13,059 nucleotides of DNA from Candidatus Altarchaeota archaeon. Its GTDB lineage: Archaea; Altiarchaeota; Altiarchaeia; IMC4; QMZM01. This document shows positions 1 through 6,496 of the stretch, piece by piece (the stretch's first letter is position 1; the number at the start of each line of letters is the position of its first letter). The translations under genes and the position numbers were made by a program. The DNA lies in contig WALD01000032.1 in assembly GCA_015523055.1 (NCBI GenBank), positions 1 to 13,059 on the forward strand. Reading direction: 5' to 3'. The notes below the pieces were generated by a model. That model saw only the letters and a program-made list of their open reading frames with translations. It had not been told where the DNA came from and did no database searches.

Positions 1-156
1 GGATATATACGCTATAAACTACCAGACGAAACGGAGGAGATCCTTGAAGACGTTTGCAAGAAACTTGGAATGAAGAAATCCGAGATTTCCAGGCTGGCGA
101 TTATGGAGTATCTGAAATCCCTCTCTGTGGTCAGCCAAAAAGTTAAAGAAAAATAA
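1..156 (+). CDS. Ribbon-helix-helix (CopG/Arc-type) DNA-binding regulator, 3' end only
   Basis: The open frame enters from the left edge and ends at TAA 154-156, so only the last 51 residues are visible and the start is missing. The visible part begins with a short beta-strand-like stretch (IRYKLPDE) and then two predicted helices with the turn KKLGMKKSEISRLAI. This is the usual ribbon-helix-helix layout: strand, helix rich in Glu/Leu, G-x-KKSE turn, second helix ending in an EYLK-type tail. Such proteins bind DNA as dimers and often act as autoregulators or antitoxins. The next gene, a DNA methyltransferase, starts only 1 bp after the stop, so the two are very likely co-transcribed and this protein may control the methylase. 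No toxin partner is seen downstream; one could lie upstream, outside the window. The family assignment rests on a short fragment. Confidence 0.6.
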   Translation, partial: GYIRYKLPDETEEILEDVCKKLGMKKSEISRLAIMEYLKSLSVVSQKVKEK

Positions 157-157
157 T

Positions 158-1096
158 ATGGTAAAGAAGAAATACGCTTCGATGAAAGAGGTCACAGAAG
201 ACGATTATAAAGACTTCATAAAAAAGCATAAGAAGGTTGTGGTAGAGGATACAGAGATAAAGATAGGTGAAAAGAAAGGAATAAAAAAGTTCCAGCCAGA
301 TAAATTTGAACTTGAATGTACTACTGTCTGGTCTTTTCCTAGACGGGGGAACTGGGCAACTCACAAAGGGGACTACAGAGGGAACTGGGCCCCGGAAATA
401 CCCCGGAATATAATTCTCAGATATTCAAAGGAAGGTGATCTGGTTCTTGATCAGATGGTGGGTAGTGGAACAACACTTATAGAATGTAAACTTCTTGGTA
501 GGACCGGAATCGGGGTGGACATAAACGAGGAGTCAATAATGCTGACAAGAGATAGGCTGAACTTTGATTACAACCCTCTAAACTCGGATTTTCCAAAAAC
601 GGCACAAAGAACATTCGTAGGGGACGCTAGGAATTTAGATAAGATAAAAGATGAGACAGTTGACCTGATAGCAACACACCCGCCCTATGCCAACATCATA
701 TCTTATTCAAAAAATTCGAAAAACAACATCGAGCAGGACTTATCTAAAGTCCACAACATCGACGAGTTTGTGGAGGAGATGAAAGAAGTTGCAAGTGAAT
801 GTTACAGGGTAATCAAACCGGGGCACTATTGCGCTATTTTGATGGGTGACACCAGAAGGCACAAACACTATATCCCTGTAACTCCTAGAGTGATGGAATC
901 ATTTTTGGATGTTGGATTCATTTTAAAGGAGGACATAATCAAACACCAGTGGCAGTGCAAAACTACTGGATTCTGGACAAACAAATCTAAGGAGTTTAAC
1001 TTCCTTCTTGTGATGCACGAGCATCTCTATGTTTTCAGAAAGCCAGAGAAAAAAGAAAAGATCGATAGATTTAAGGAGAGTATGAAGTGGTGGTAA
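158..1096 (+). CDS. Putative DNA methyltransferase (N4-cytosine/N6-adenine type)
   Basis: This 312-residue protein has the SAM-binding motif I at about residues 95-106 (LVLDQMVGSGTT, a DxxxGxGTT variant of the usual DPFxGSGTT), followed by GVDIN at 119-123. The catalytic motif IV follows as THPPYA at 173-178. Motif I therefore precedes motif IV. The conserved block FPRRGNWATHKGDYRGNW at 60-77, before motif I, is typical of a group of prokaryotic DNA methylases in the N6/N4 family (PF01555-like). The residue before PPY is His, where DNA amino-methylases usually have Asp, Asn or Ser, so the target base cannot be predicted and RNA as a substrate is not excluded. The N-terminal 50 residues are very lysine-rich. 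There is no restriction endonuclease gene beside it, so it looks like an orphan methylase, possibly regulatory. It lies 1 bp behind a ribbon-helix-helix gene. The ATG at 158 is the only start that fits this spacing, although no strong Shine-Dalgarno is present. Confidence 0.8.
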   Translation: MVKKKYASMKEVTEDDYKDFIKKHKKVVVEDTEIKIGEKKGIKKFQPDKFELECTTVWSFPRRGNWATHKGDYRGNWAPEIPRNIILRYSKEGDLVLDQMVGSGTTLIECKLLGRTGIGVDINEESIMLTRDRLNFDYNPLNSDFPKTAQRTFVGDARNLDKIKDETVDLIATHPPYANIISYSKNSKNNIEQDLSKVHNIDEFVEEMKEVASECYRVIKPGHYCAILMGDTRRHKHYIPVTPRVMESFLDVGFILKEDIIKHQWQCKTTGFWTNKSKEFNFLLVMHEHLYVFRKPEKKEKIDRFKESMKWW

Positions 1097-1183
1097 CTCC
1101 TATTTACCTGCCTAAACCCATAGCAATAGAATCAACCTTCTTCACGAATTCAGGCTGTGTTGAATTCCACCCAATCCAATCGA

Positions 1184-1192
1184 AATAAATAT
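1184..1192 (+). promoter_or_regulatory. TATA-like box for the DUF58 gene
   Basis: AATAAATAT is centred about 29 bp before the ATG at 1217. An archaeal TATA centre lies about 26 bp before the transcript start, so transcription would begin within a few bases of the ATG, giving a leaderless or nearly leaderless mRNA. This is consistent with the absence of a Shine-Dalgarno there. It is an inference from spacing and AT-richness only. Confidence 0.4.
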
Positions 1193-1216
1193 CTCTCCGT
1201 CATAAATTAATATAAA

Positions 1217-2086
1217 ATGCCCATAGACCCCACTTTTCTGGACCAGCTGAAGAAACTGAACATTATTGCCAGGAGGAAGGTTTCTTCTCTCTATATGGGC
1301 GGCAGGAAGAGCGTGATGATGGGCAGAGGTATTGAGATAGTTGACCACAGAGAGTATGTCCCGGGGGACGATTTCAGGGCGATAGACTGGAAACTCTATG
1401 GGAGGACAGAGAAGCTGTACATAAGGAGATTTGAGGAGGAGAGGAAGCAGATACTCCACATACTGGTAGATTCTTCAGCCAGCATGGATTTCTCGATTGA
1501 GGGGATGAGAAAATTCGACTATGCAGGAAGCCTTGCAGCAGGTTTTGTTTATGTTGCTATGAAGAATTATGAGAAATTCACAACAACCCTTTACAGAGAG
1601 GACATAGGCCGCCTGATGCAGCCGAAGAAAGGCAAGAGGAATTTCTTCAGGGTTATAGAGATGCTGAACAGGGCAGAGCAGGGGGGGAAAACCAACCTCA
1701 AGATGTGCATGGAGCAGTACTCATCAATGATAAAGTCTAGGGCATTTATGATTGTTATCTCGGATTTTATGGAGCCAATACAGTCACTCCGCGACGGAAT
1801 CTACAGGATAGCAAAGAGCTCCAGGGACGCCAAGATAGTGCAGGTTCTTGACCCGGGGGAGATAAACCTGAGATGGAGAGATGATGTGGAATTTGAGGAT
1901 ATGGAGGGGACAGAAACAATAAAGACCTTCCTCAGCCCTGGATTCAGAAAAGACTATCAGAAAAGGCTGGAAGAACACATACTCCATATCCGTAGCATCT
2001 GCGACGATGTTGGGGTGGATTTCTATTCCGTAAGGAGCAACGAACCCCTCTTTGATTCATTTGTCAGGATTATAGGAACATCCTGA
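1217..2086 (+). CDS. DUF58 / von Willebrand factor A-like domain protein
   Basis: The 289-residue protein carries the DUF58 signature at about residues 44-76 (DHREYVPGDDFRAIDWKLYG, then a Glu/Arg-rich stretch). A vWA-like fold follows, with a MIDAS-type DSSAS at 85-89 that could bind a divalent metal. DUF58 proteins are usually partners of MoxR-family AAA+ ATPases and are thought to act in chaperone-like maturation of metal-dependent or envelope proteins. The length and the lack of membrane segments fit the soluble DUF58 subtype. No moxR, vWA-BatA or transglutaminase gene is visible within this window, and the next gene converges on it with a 2 bp gap, so it stands alone as a single-gene unit here. 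The ATG at 1217 is supported by an upstream TATA-like box at leaderless spacing. Its exact client is unknown. Confidence 0.85.
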   Translation: MPIDPTFLDQLKKLNIIARRKVSSLYMGGRKSVMMGRGIEIVDHREYVPGDDFRAIDWKLYGRTEKLYIRRFEEERKQILHILVDSSASMDFSIEGMRKFDYAGSLAAGFVYVAMKNYEKFTTTLYREDIGRLMQPKKGKRNFFRVIEMLNRAEQGGKTNLKMCMEQYSSMIKSRAFMIVISDFMEPIQSLRDGIYRIAKSSRDAKIVQVLDPGEINLRWRDDVEFEDMEGTETIKTFLSPGFRKDYQKRLEEHILHIRSICDDVGVDFYSVRSNEPLFDSFVRIIGTS

Positions 2087-2088
2087 TT

Positions 2089-2796
2089 CTAATGTTTGAT
2101 AGTATTGAAGTGTGTTTCCTTCACGCCCCGGCCAATAAACAAGGTAAAGTAGGCCTTCAGGTATCTGATGAAAACCCTGAGATAGCCCTCCTGTCTGAAC
2201 CTCCTTGCAGAATTATATACCCAGAGGTCTTTATCTATGATAAGCTTGCCGTATCTACTCATTCTCAGGGACAACTCTGTATCCTCAAGCATCGACAGCG
2301 ATTCGTCAAACCCCCCGGCCCTAAGGAAGGCATCTCTCCGGTAGGCGCAGTTTGGAGTCCCGAGCTGGTAGAAGCCAATCTTTGCGGTGAGGCGATACCA
2401 CCAGTCGGAATTTATCTTGAACATAATCCTGTCCAGAAGCCTTGGATTTCTGGGTTTGAAAATTCCCCCAACCCCTATAACCTCCGGGTCAGAGAAATCC
2501 TCTGCTATTTTCTCAATCCAGTTTGGAGCTACCTGGGTGTCGGCATCCGTAAAAGCCACAATATCAGCATTGCTGTCCCGGGCACCGAGATTCCTCGCCG
2601 GGCCCGGGCCATCTGCCTTCATCACTAAAATTTTATCTACATATCTTCTTGCTATCTCAACCGTCCTGTCCGTTGAGCCGGAATCCACAAGGGTTATATC
2701 AAAATTAGGATAACCCTGTCCCCTTATGAATCTGAGGCAGTGTTCTATATCCTTATCTTCATTGAGCGCAGGTACAATTACAGAAATCCTTAACAT
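2089..2796 (-). CDS. Family 2 glycosyltransferase (GT-A fold)
   Basis: This 235-residue protein starts directly with the GT2 N-terminal strand ISVIVPALNE (residues 4-13), the nucleotide-sugar binding start of the family. It continues with VDSGSTDRT at 37-45, the metal-binding DAD at 84-86, and the acceptor/catalytic ED at 171-172 within LEDTELSLR. All the key residues of an active GT-A enzyme are present. There is no strong transmembrane segment, though the C-terminal stretch around 206-222 is hydrophobic and basic and could sit on the membrane. The likely role is transfer of a sugar to a lipid or glycan; donor and acceptor are not predictable. It is divergent from a flippase-like membrane protein (49 bp gap) that could handle a glycolipid or polyprenyl product. 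It is convergent with the DUF58 gene with a 2 bp gap. Confidence 0.88.
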   Translation of the reverse strand: MLRISVIVPALNEDKDIEHCLRFIRGQGYPNFDITLVDSGSTDRTVEIARRYVDKILVMKADGPGPARNLGARDSNADIVAFTDADTQVAPNWIEKIAEDFSDPEVIGVGGIFKPRNPRLLDRIMFKINSDWWYRLTAKIGFYQLGTPNCAYRRDAFLRAGGFDESLSMLEDTELSLRMSRYGKLIIDKDLWVYNSARRFRQEGYLRVFIRYLKAYFTLFIGRGVKETHFNTIKH

Positions 2797-2845
2797 ACTA
2801 CTAAGTATTTTAGCCCGCTCGCATTAAAATAGATACACTACAAAG

Positions 2846-3979
2846 ATGAAGCGCAGGTTGTTGATATTGTTTTTGATTGGACTCGGAATTCTGGCGGTTC
2901 TTTTTTACTATGTGGATTTCGACAGAGTTATTGCGATGCTCTGCTCCATCCAGATTGAATATCTAATCCTTCTGTTTTTGATTCAGCTCTCAACCATGGT
3001 AATGGCAGCATTGAAATGGAGAATAATTCTCAAACACTCAAATGTCTCAATGAGAAACCTGATTCCGGCAACCTTTATCGGATATCTAATCAATAACATA
3101 ACCCCTATCGGCCTCGCTGGGGGGGAGCCCGTGAAAGCATACCTTCTCTCAAAAACGGAGAGAATTTCCATAACTACAGCAGCATCCAGTGTAATTGCTG
3201 ATCTCTTTATAGAGATATTCCCTCTCTTCATCCTGAGCGCGACAGCAATCGTATTGGTATTCTCAATGGGAATTCCGATAGAGATTGTAATTGCCCTGGG
3301 AATAATTGCATCAATCCTCCTGCTTGTTTTTATAATCACCCTTTCCACTGCCCTTAACAGGGAGATTCTGGGCAGAATTGTGCATATCTTCGGTGCAATA
3401 ATGTCCCGAATACCCATCCGAGGGGGAGGCTCAATGAGGTTTAGATCCAATATAGATGATATCTCAGTCAAATTCAACCTGGCCATGAGAAAGCACATGC
3501 TCGACAGGGACATCATATTCTCTGCCACCCTCGTATCAATGACTATATGGGCTCTCCGAATCCTGAGACTATGGTTGGCATTCCGCGCTCTTGGCTTTGG
3601 AATACCTCTCCGTTATGCCCTCATCGTAGAAACGACAACCTCGGTGATCTCATTCTTCCCTGCCATTCCGGGAGCAATCGGAATCTGGGAGGGAACATCC
3701 GTGGCAATATTCATGGCTCTGGGCATACCGCAGGTCATAGCAACGGCAGGAACCATTCTAAACCGGATATTCTTCTACCTGCTGCCATCATTCATAGGGG
3801 TATTTGCAGCACTATACCTTGGCATAGGCGTAAGAAAGATAATGGATATAGAGGGGGTTCAAGAGCTTCCAATGCAGAATGGAAACCCCTCACCCTGGGG
3901 GAAAGGTTGGTCACAAACGCAAGAGCATCCAAACGAAAAGGGAAGCCGCAACGAGGTCAGCGGTAGTCCCCGGGTTTAA
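2846..3979 (+). CDS. Flippase-like integral membrane protein (UPF0104 / LPG synthase TM-domain family)
   Basis: The 377-residue protein has many hydrophobic segments: residues about 4-22, 37-55, a stretch around 75-92, 120-145, 148-168, and several from 225 to 340. It also shows family-type motifs such as NNITPIGLAGGEPVKAYLL (about 83-101) and FFPAIPGAIGIWEG (about 271-284), as in the lysylphosphatidylglycerol synthase TM / UPF0104 family. In archaea these are usually single-domain proteins without the aminoacyl-transfer domain, and their substrate is unknown; lipid-linked sugar or polar lipid movement is an inference from the divergent glycosyltransferase gene. The hydrophobic core ends near residue 334. 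A hydrophilic tail of about 43 residues follows, of which the last 22 codons lie antisense to the 3' end of the convergent COG1767 gene. That tail is probably not conserved. Confidence 0.85.
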   Translation: MKRRLLILFLIGLGILAVLFYYVDFDRVIAMLCSIQIEYLILLFLIQLSTMVMAALKWRIILKHSNVSMRNLIPATFIGYLINNITPIGLAGGEPVKAYLLSKTERISITTAASSVIADLFIEIFPLFILSATAIVLVFSMGIPIEIVIALGIIASILLLVFIITLSTALNREILGRIVHIFGAIMSRIPIRGGGSMRFRSNIDDISVKFNLAMRKHMLDRDIIFSATLVSMTIWALRILRLWLAFRALGFGIPLRYALIVETTTSVISFFPAIPGAIGIWEGTSVAIFMALGIPQVIATAGTILNRIFFYLLPSFIGVFAALYLGIGVRKIMDIEGVQELPMQNGNPSPWGKGWSQTQEHPNEKGSRNEVSGSPRV

Positions 3980-4792
3980 TTTCTTTTCAGAATTCCTCAG
4001 GAAATTATCAAATTCCTCCACAGCTCGAATGCCCTTATCAGTGAAAACCCCCCCCTTCCCAACTACTTCTCTAGCCTTCTTCGAAACCTTCTCTGCATCC
4101 CTCATGGATAATTTCCTTGCTATGAAGGTATCGGGAAATTCTGCAAGAAGCTCAAGATAGGTCTGACTCACTGCCCTCCTCAGACCCCCACTCACCCCAT
4201 AGTTTCTATCCAGTGCAGGAATACCCCTCTCAAAGACTATCGGCAGCCCCTCACCCAGCTCATCCGCTATGGTGTCTCTTTCCAGAGAATTCTTCATCAG
4301 TTCATGAAACGGCAGTTCTTTCCTGACCAGCCTCCCCAGGCCGCTAACCTCTGAAAGCTCGATAGCATCATAGAGCTTATTGGAGTCCTTCAGGGTGGAA
4401 TTCTTCACAACCTCAACTATGGAATTCCTCAGTCCCCCCTTCAGCTCTTTTCCCATGCCCATGCAAAGCCCTGCCCCGGCGGCTATCGGAACGAAGAGCA
4501 TCACTGTCCCAAGATGGGTATTCCCTCCATCATGAGATTCTTTGATATCGGAAACACATCTCAGGATGGAATTCCCGATTCCTATCTCATTAACGCCAAT
4601 CTCACCCTTCCCGGCCCTAAATCCGTTAGCAGCAGAGATTTCAATTCCCGATCCAAGGGCAATAGCCCCGGAAAGAAAATCCTCATAACTCGTATCCGGG
4701 AAATCATGCTCTGAATCAACATTGCCTGGCTTTTCCGAAGAAACCTCAAGCACAGCAGCGAGCCGTGCCAGGTTAGCAATTCTTCTCATCAT
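3911..4792 (-). CDS. COG1767 family: triphosphoribosyl-dephospho-CoA synthase (CitG/MdcB)-like protein
   Basis: The 293-residue protein matches the CitG fold: KPGNVD at 21-26 (the KPG-x-V-D substrate loop), GGNTHLG at 89-95 (the N-x-H-x-G metal/nucleotide motif), and NPGTTADLVAASLF at 273-286, the conserved C-terminal block. Bacterial CitG makes the triphosphoribosyl-dephospho-CoA prosthetic group precursor of citrate lyase. No citrate or malonate lyase genes are nearby, so that specific role is unlikely. The gene overlaps the end of ftr by ATGA and belongs to a DUF371-ftr-COG1767 operon, so I infer a job in synthesis or modification of a C1 carrier (methanofuran or tetrahydromethanopterin). 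COG1767 homologues also occur, as I recall, among the archaeal-type C1 genes of methylotrophic bacteria. Its 3' end overlaps the flippase-like gene on the other strand by 69 bp. The exact reaction is unknown. Confidence 0.8.
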   Translation of the reverse strand: MMRRIANLARLAAVLEVSSEKPGNVDSEHDFPDTSYEDFLSGAIALGSGIEISAANGFRAGKGEIGVNEIGIGNSILRCVSDIKESHDGGNTHLGTVMLFVPIAAGAGLCMGMGKELKGGLRNSIVEVVKNSTLKDSNKLYDAIELSEVSGLGRLVRKELPFHELMKNSLERDTIADELGEGLPIVFERGIPALDRNYGVSGGLRRAVSQTYLELLAEFPDTFIARKLSMRDAEKVSKKAREVVGKGGVFTDKGIRAVEEFDNFLRNSEKKLNPGTTADLVAASLFVWMLLRL

Positions 4793-5679
4793 CTTTTCAG
4801 CCTGATTTTGTACCTGCCCAGCTTTCCCCCATAGTTTCCTGCAGAGATTTTTATTAGACCCGGGCTGTCCCTGACTGCATTTATTGCCTTCTTCATCGCC
4901 TCCCTGACTCTCTCCTCACTGACACCATTAAAGACAACCTCCGAAACAGAATTCACATCCTCTGGAATGCGGCTATCTTTCACACTGCCCCTCAGCGTTG
5001 GGCAGAATCTGTGGTTGGTGGAGGCAACAAGGGACTTATACCTTGACCCTACCTTTGAGCCCGATGCACACACCCCACCCGGGAAGGTGGTTACAACACC
5101 GCCCACCGCCCTGATTGCCTCAACAGCCTTCTCTGCTGCTTCCAGTGCCGAATCCTCGGAGTCGCCGAAGAACCAGAGGTTGCCACCCATAATGCCCCGG
5201 CCATAACCAATCCACTCCTCAATCAGGAATTCTCCCATCATTCTGGGAATTCTTATTACATTCCTGCCATGAATCTTATCACTCTTCTGAAACCCGTCAC
5301 CAAAGAAACCCAGTTTTTTTCCGATATCAAATCTCTCCCCGACCCCGGCATCCGTTGAATTCCATACCGCCGTTGTGGGAGCAGTCAGTATTGACTGACC
5401 TATTCTGTGAATTAATTCAGACTCCATGGCCTTCACAGCTTCCCTCTTCCATACAGGGACCCAGAACTGTAGTGTTGCCCCTATTCTCCCGTCGGGGGTC
5501 CCCTCTGGCAGAATCCGGTCTATCCCTGCTTCACAGCCGCACCCTATGCAGGATGTGGCAAATCCGGTTGCCGAATTCACCGCGGCCAGTAACCACTTCT
5601 CGTCCCTTGCGGTAACAAGAATCTCCGAATAGTAGCCGGAAAATGCCTCTGCATAAGTGTCTTCAATCTTGACCGTCAT
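4789..5679 (-). CDS. ftr: Formylmethanofuran:tetrahydromethanopterin formyltransferase
   Basis: At 296 residues the protein has the normal length of Ftr. This cytosolic enzyme moves the formyl group between formylmethanofuran and N5 of tetrahydromethanopterin, the second step of CO2 reduction to methane or of the reverse oxidation. Recognisable family segments are IEDTYAEAF at 5-13, the cysteine-rich CIGCGCEAG at 44-52, TPDGRIGA at 61-68, and RIPRMMGEFLIEE at 143-155 followed by a GYGRGIMGGNLW block. Near the C-terminus, FCPTLRG at 225-231 is also typical. It sits in the middle of an operon, overlapping the upstream DUF371 stop and the downstream COG1767 start by ATGA, which implies translational coupling. 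No other genes of the C1 pathway (fmd/fwd, mch, mtd, mer) are within the window. This gene is the strongest indicator of the host's metabolism. Confidence 0.97.
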   Translation of the reverse strand: MTVKIEDTYAEAFSGYYSEILVTARDEKWLLAAVNSATGFATSCIGCGCEAGIDRILPEGTPDGRIGATLQFWVPVWKREAVKAMESELIHRIGQSILTAPTTAVWNSTDAGVGERFDIGKKLGFFGDGFQKSDKIHGRNVIRIPRMMGEFLIEEWIGYGRGIMGGNLWFFGDSEDSALEAAEKAVEAIRAVGGVVTTFPGGVCASGSKVGSRYKSLVASTNHRFCPTLRGSVKDSRIPEDVNSVSEVVFNGVSEERVREAMKKAINAVRDSPGLIKISAGNYGGKLGRYKIRLKR

Positions 5680-6095
5680 TTCTTTATCCTGAATTCAACC
5701 TCCACATCCTTTCCTTCTTTCAGTTTTTCTATCAGTTTCCTGCTCAGGTCAATAGAGGCCTTATCGGCCTTTATTGCAAGGGTTCTATTGCATATAAAGT
5801 CACTCTTTCTGATCACCATGTCAGTAGGGTGGGTTAAAGGCAGTTTCGGATGCCCCCTCGCCCTGACCGTCTCAGAGACTCCATCACAGGACATTATAAT
5901 CTCAAGAAGGGCATCATTATCTCTCATCGCTGACTTAAATTTCTCTGAGAATTCCTGCAACCCTCTGTCAGCATCAATTGCCAGAATACAATCCCCCTTC
6001 GGAGTTAAATGTTTCTCCTTTGTGAATTCCAGGGTAGTCCTATGCCTTGCGGTTACATTCCCATGGCCCTTCGCTCTGATGGTTTCTTTTTGCAT
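5676..6095 (-). CDS. DUF371 (COG2090) archaeal protein with an internal duplication
   Basis: This 139-residue protein belongs to the archaeal DUF371 family, whose function is unknown. Read by eye, it consists of two similar halves. The segment AKGHGNVTARHRTTLEFTK (8-26) matches ARGHPKLPLTHPTDMVIRK (79-97). LAIDAD plus the following helix (38-65) matches LAIKAD plus helix (107-134). Each half thus contributes GH and a second His about seven residues on, which could form two equivalent sites. There are no membrane segments. It is the first gene of a three-gene operon with ftr and a COG1767 gene, its TGA overlapping the ftr ATG, which argues for a role in methanofuran/H4MPT metabolism. I chose the ATG at 6095; GTG at 6098 or TTG at 6101 would only add one or two residues. 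A T-rich box around 6120-6129 would give an almost leaderless transcript. Confidence 0.85.
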   Translation of the reverse strand: MQKETIRAKGHGNVTARHRTTLEFTKEKHLTPKGDCILAIDADRGLQEFSEKFKSAMRDNDALLEIIMSCDGVSETVRARGHPKLPLTHPTDMVIRKSDFICNRTLAIKADKASIDLSRKLIEKLKEGKDVEVEFRIKK

Positions 6096-6190
6096 CACCA
6101 AATATCAGGATTAATAAGAATAAAAAACAGGGGCACCCCACCCCGCACAAATAAAATATTATACTACCGAATTCAGATATACTAACAGAA

Positions 6191-6334
6191 TTAGTACCTT
6201 CTTCTTCTCTTCATGTAGCAGTCCCTGCAGTACACTGGGCGCGTACCGTCCGGCTTGAAGGGAACCTCAGCCTCCCGTCCGCACTCAGCACAGGTTATCT
6301 TATACATTTCCCTTTCACCGTATTCTCTTCTCAT
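6191..6334 (-). CDS. Small CxxC-x17-CxxC zinc-ribbon protein (47 aa)
   Basis: Translation from the ATG at 6334 to TAA at 6191 gives 47 residues. Cysteines lie at 15, 18, 36 and 39, that is, a CAEC pair, 17 residues, then a CRDC pair, with a basic tail (KRRRRY). This exact CxxC-x17-CxxC spacing, with VPFKPDGTRPVYCRDC between, is the hallmark of a small zinc-ribbon family found widely in bacteria and archaea. It resembles the zinc finger of DksA-like proteins or of protein partners in transcription/translation. Its role is unknown; nucleic-acid or protein binding is inferred from the four-Cys site and basic tail. An internal ATG at 6307 would leave 38 residues with both Cys pairs. A TATA-like element at 6376-6383 lies at suitable spacing on this strand. 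It lies between the ftr operon and aIF1A, all on the same strand. Confidence 0.78.
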   Translation of the reverse strand: MRREYGEREMYKITCAECGREAEVPFKPDGTRPVYCRDCYMKRRRRY

Positions 6335-6375
6335 ATTATACACCGTTATCTAATAGTGTTATAGTAGAGTGAGGG

Positions 6376-6383
6376 TTTATATA
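6376..6383. promoter_or_regulatory. TATA box, usable on both strands
   Basis: TTTATATA is a near-perfect archaeal box A, reading TATATAAA on the other strand. On the minus strand it would start a transcript near 6354, about 20 bases before the zinc-ribbon ATG. On the plus strand it would start one near 6405, in a stretch with no annotated gene that carries a T6 run at 6460-6465. Direction cannot be decided without RNA data. Confidence 0.5.
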
Positions 6384-6496
6384 CCTGGCGTACAGAGTCA
6401 TCAGCTGAATATGTCAAATACTGACCCGGGAGATCTTACGAAGCTCAAACTCTGTCTTCTTTTTTGTGGCGTATAATATCTGGAACAATATAGGGG

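Noticed and set aside
1142..1459. 105-codon minus-strand frame at the start of the DUF58 gene
   Set aside because: It runs antisense across the DUF58 signature and has no promoter or family match.
2092..2628. 178-codon frame on the plus strand opposite the glycosyltransferase
   Set aside because: It is antisense to a gene with all GT2 motifs intact, and its product is proline/serine-rich without any recognisable domain.
2983..3528. 181-codon frame on the minus strand opposite the flippase-like gene
   Set aside because: It is a shadow of a well-supported membrane protein; Met/Ile/Arg-rich composition is typical of antisense reading.
4967..5632. Several plus-strand frames of 60-90 codons opposite ftr
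   Set aside because: All are antisense to ftr, which has full length and intact motifs.
6335..6496. tRNA or C/D box RNA in the gap before aIF1A
   Set aside because: No cloverleaf, no TGATGA/CTGA box pair in proper spacing; only a TATA box and T run support a transcript.
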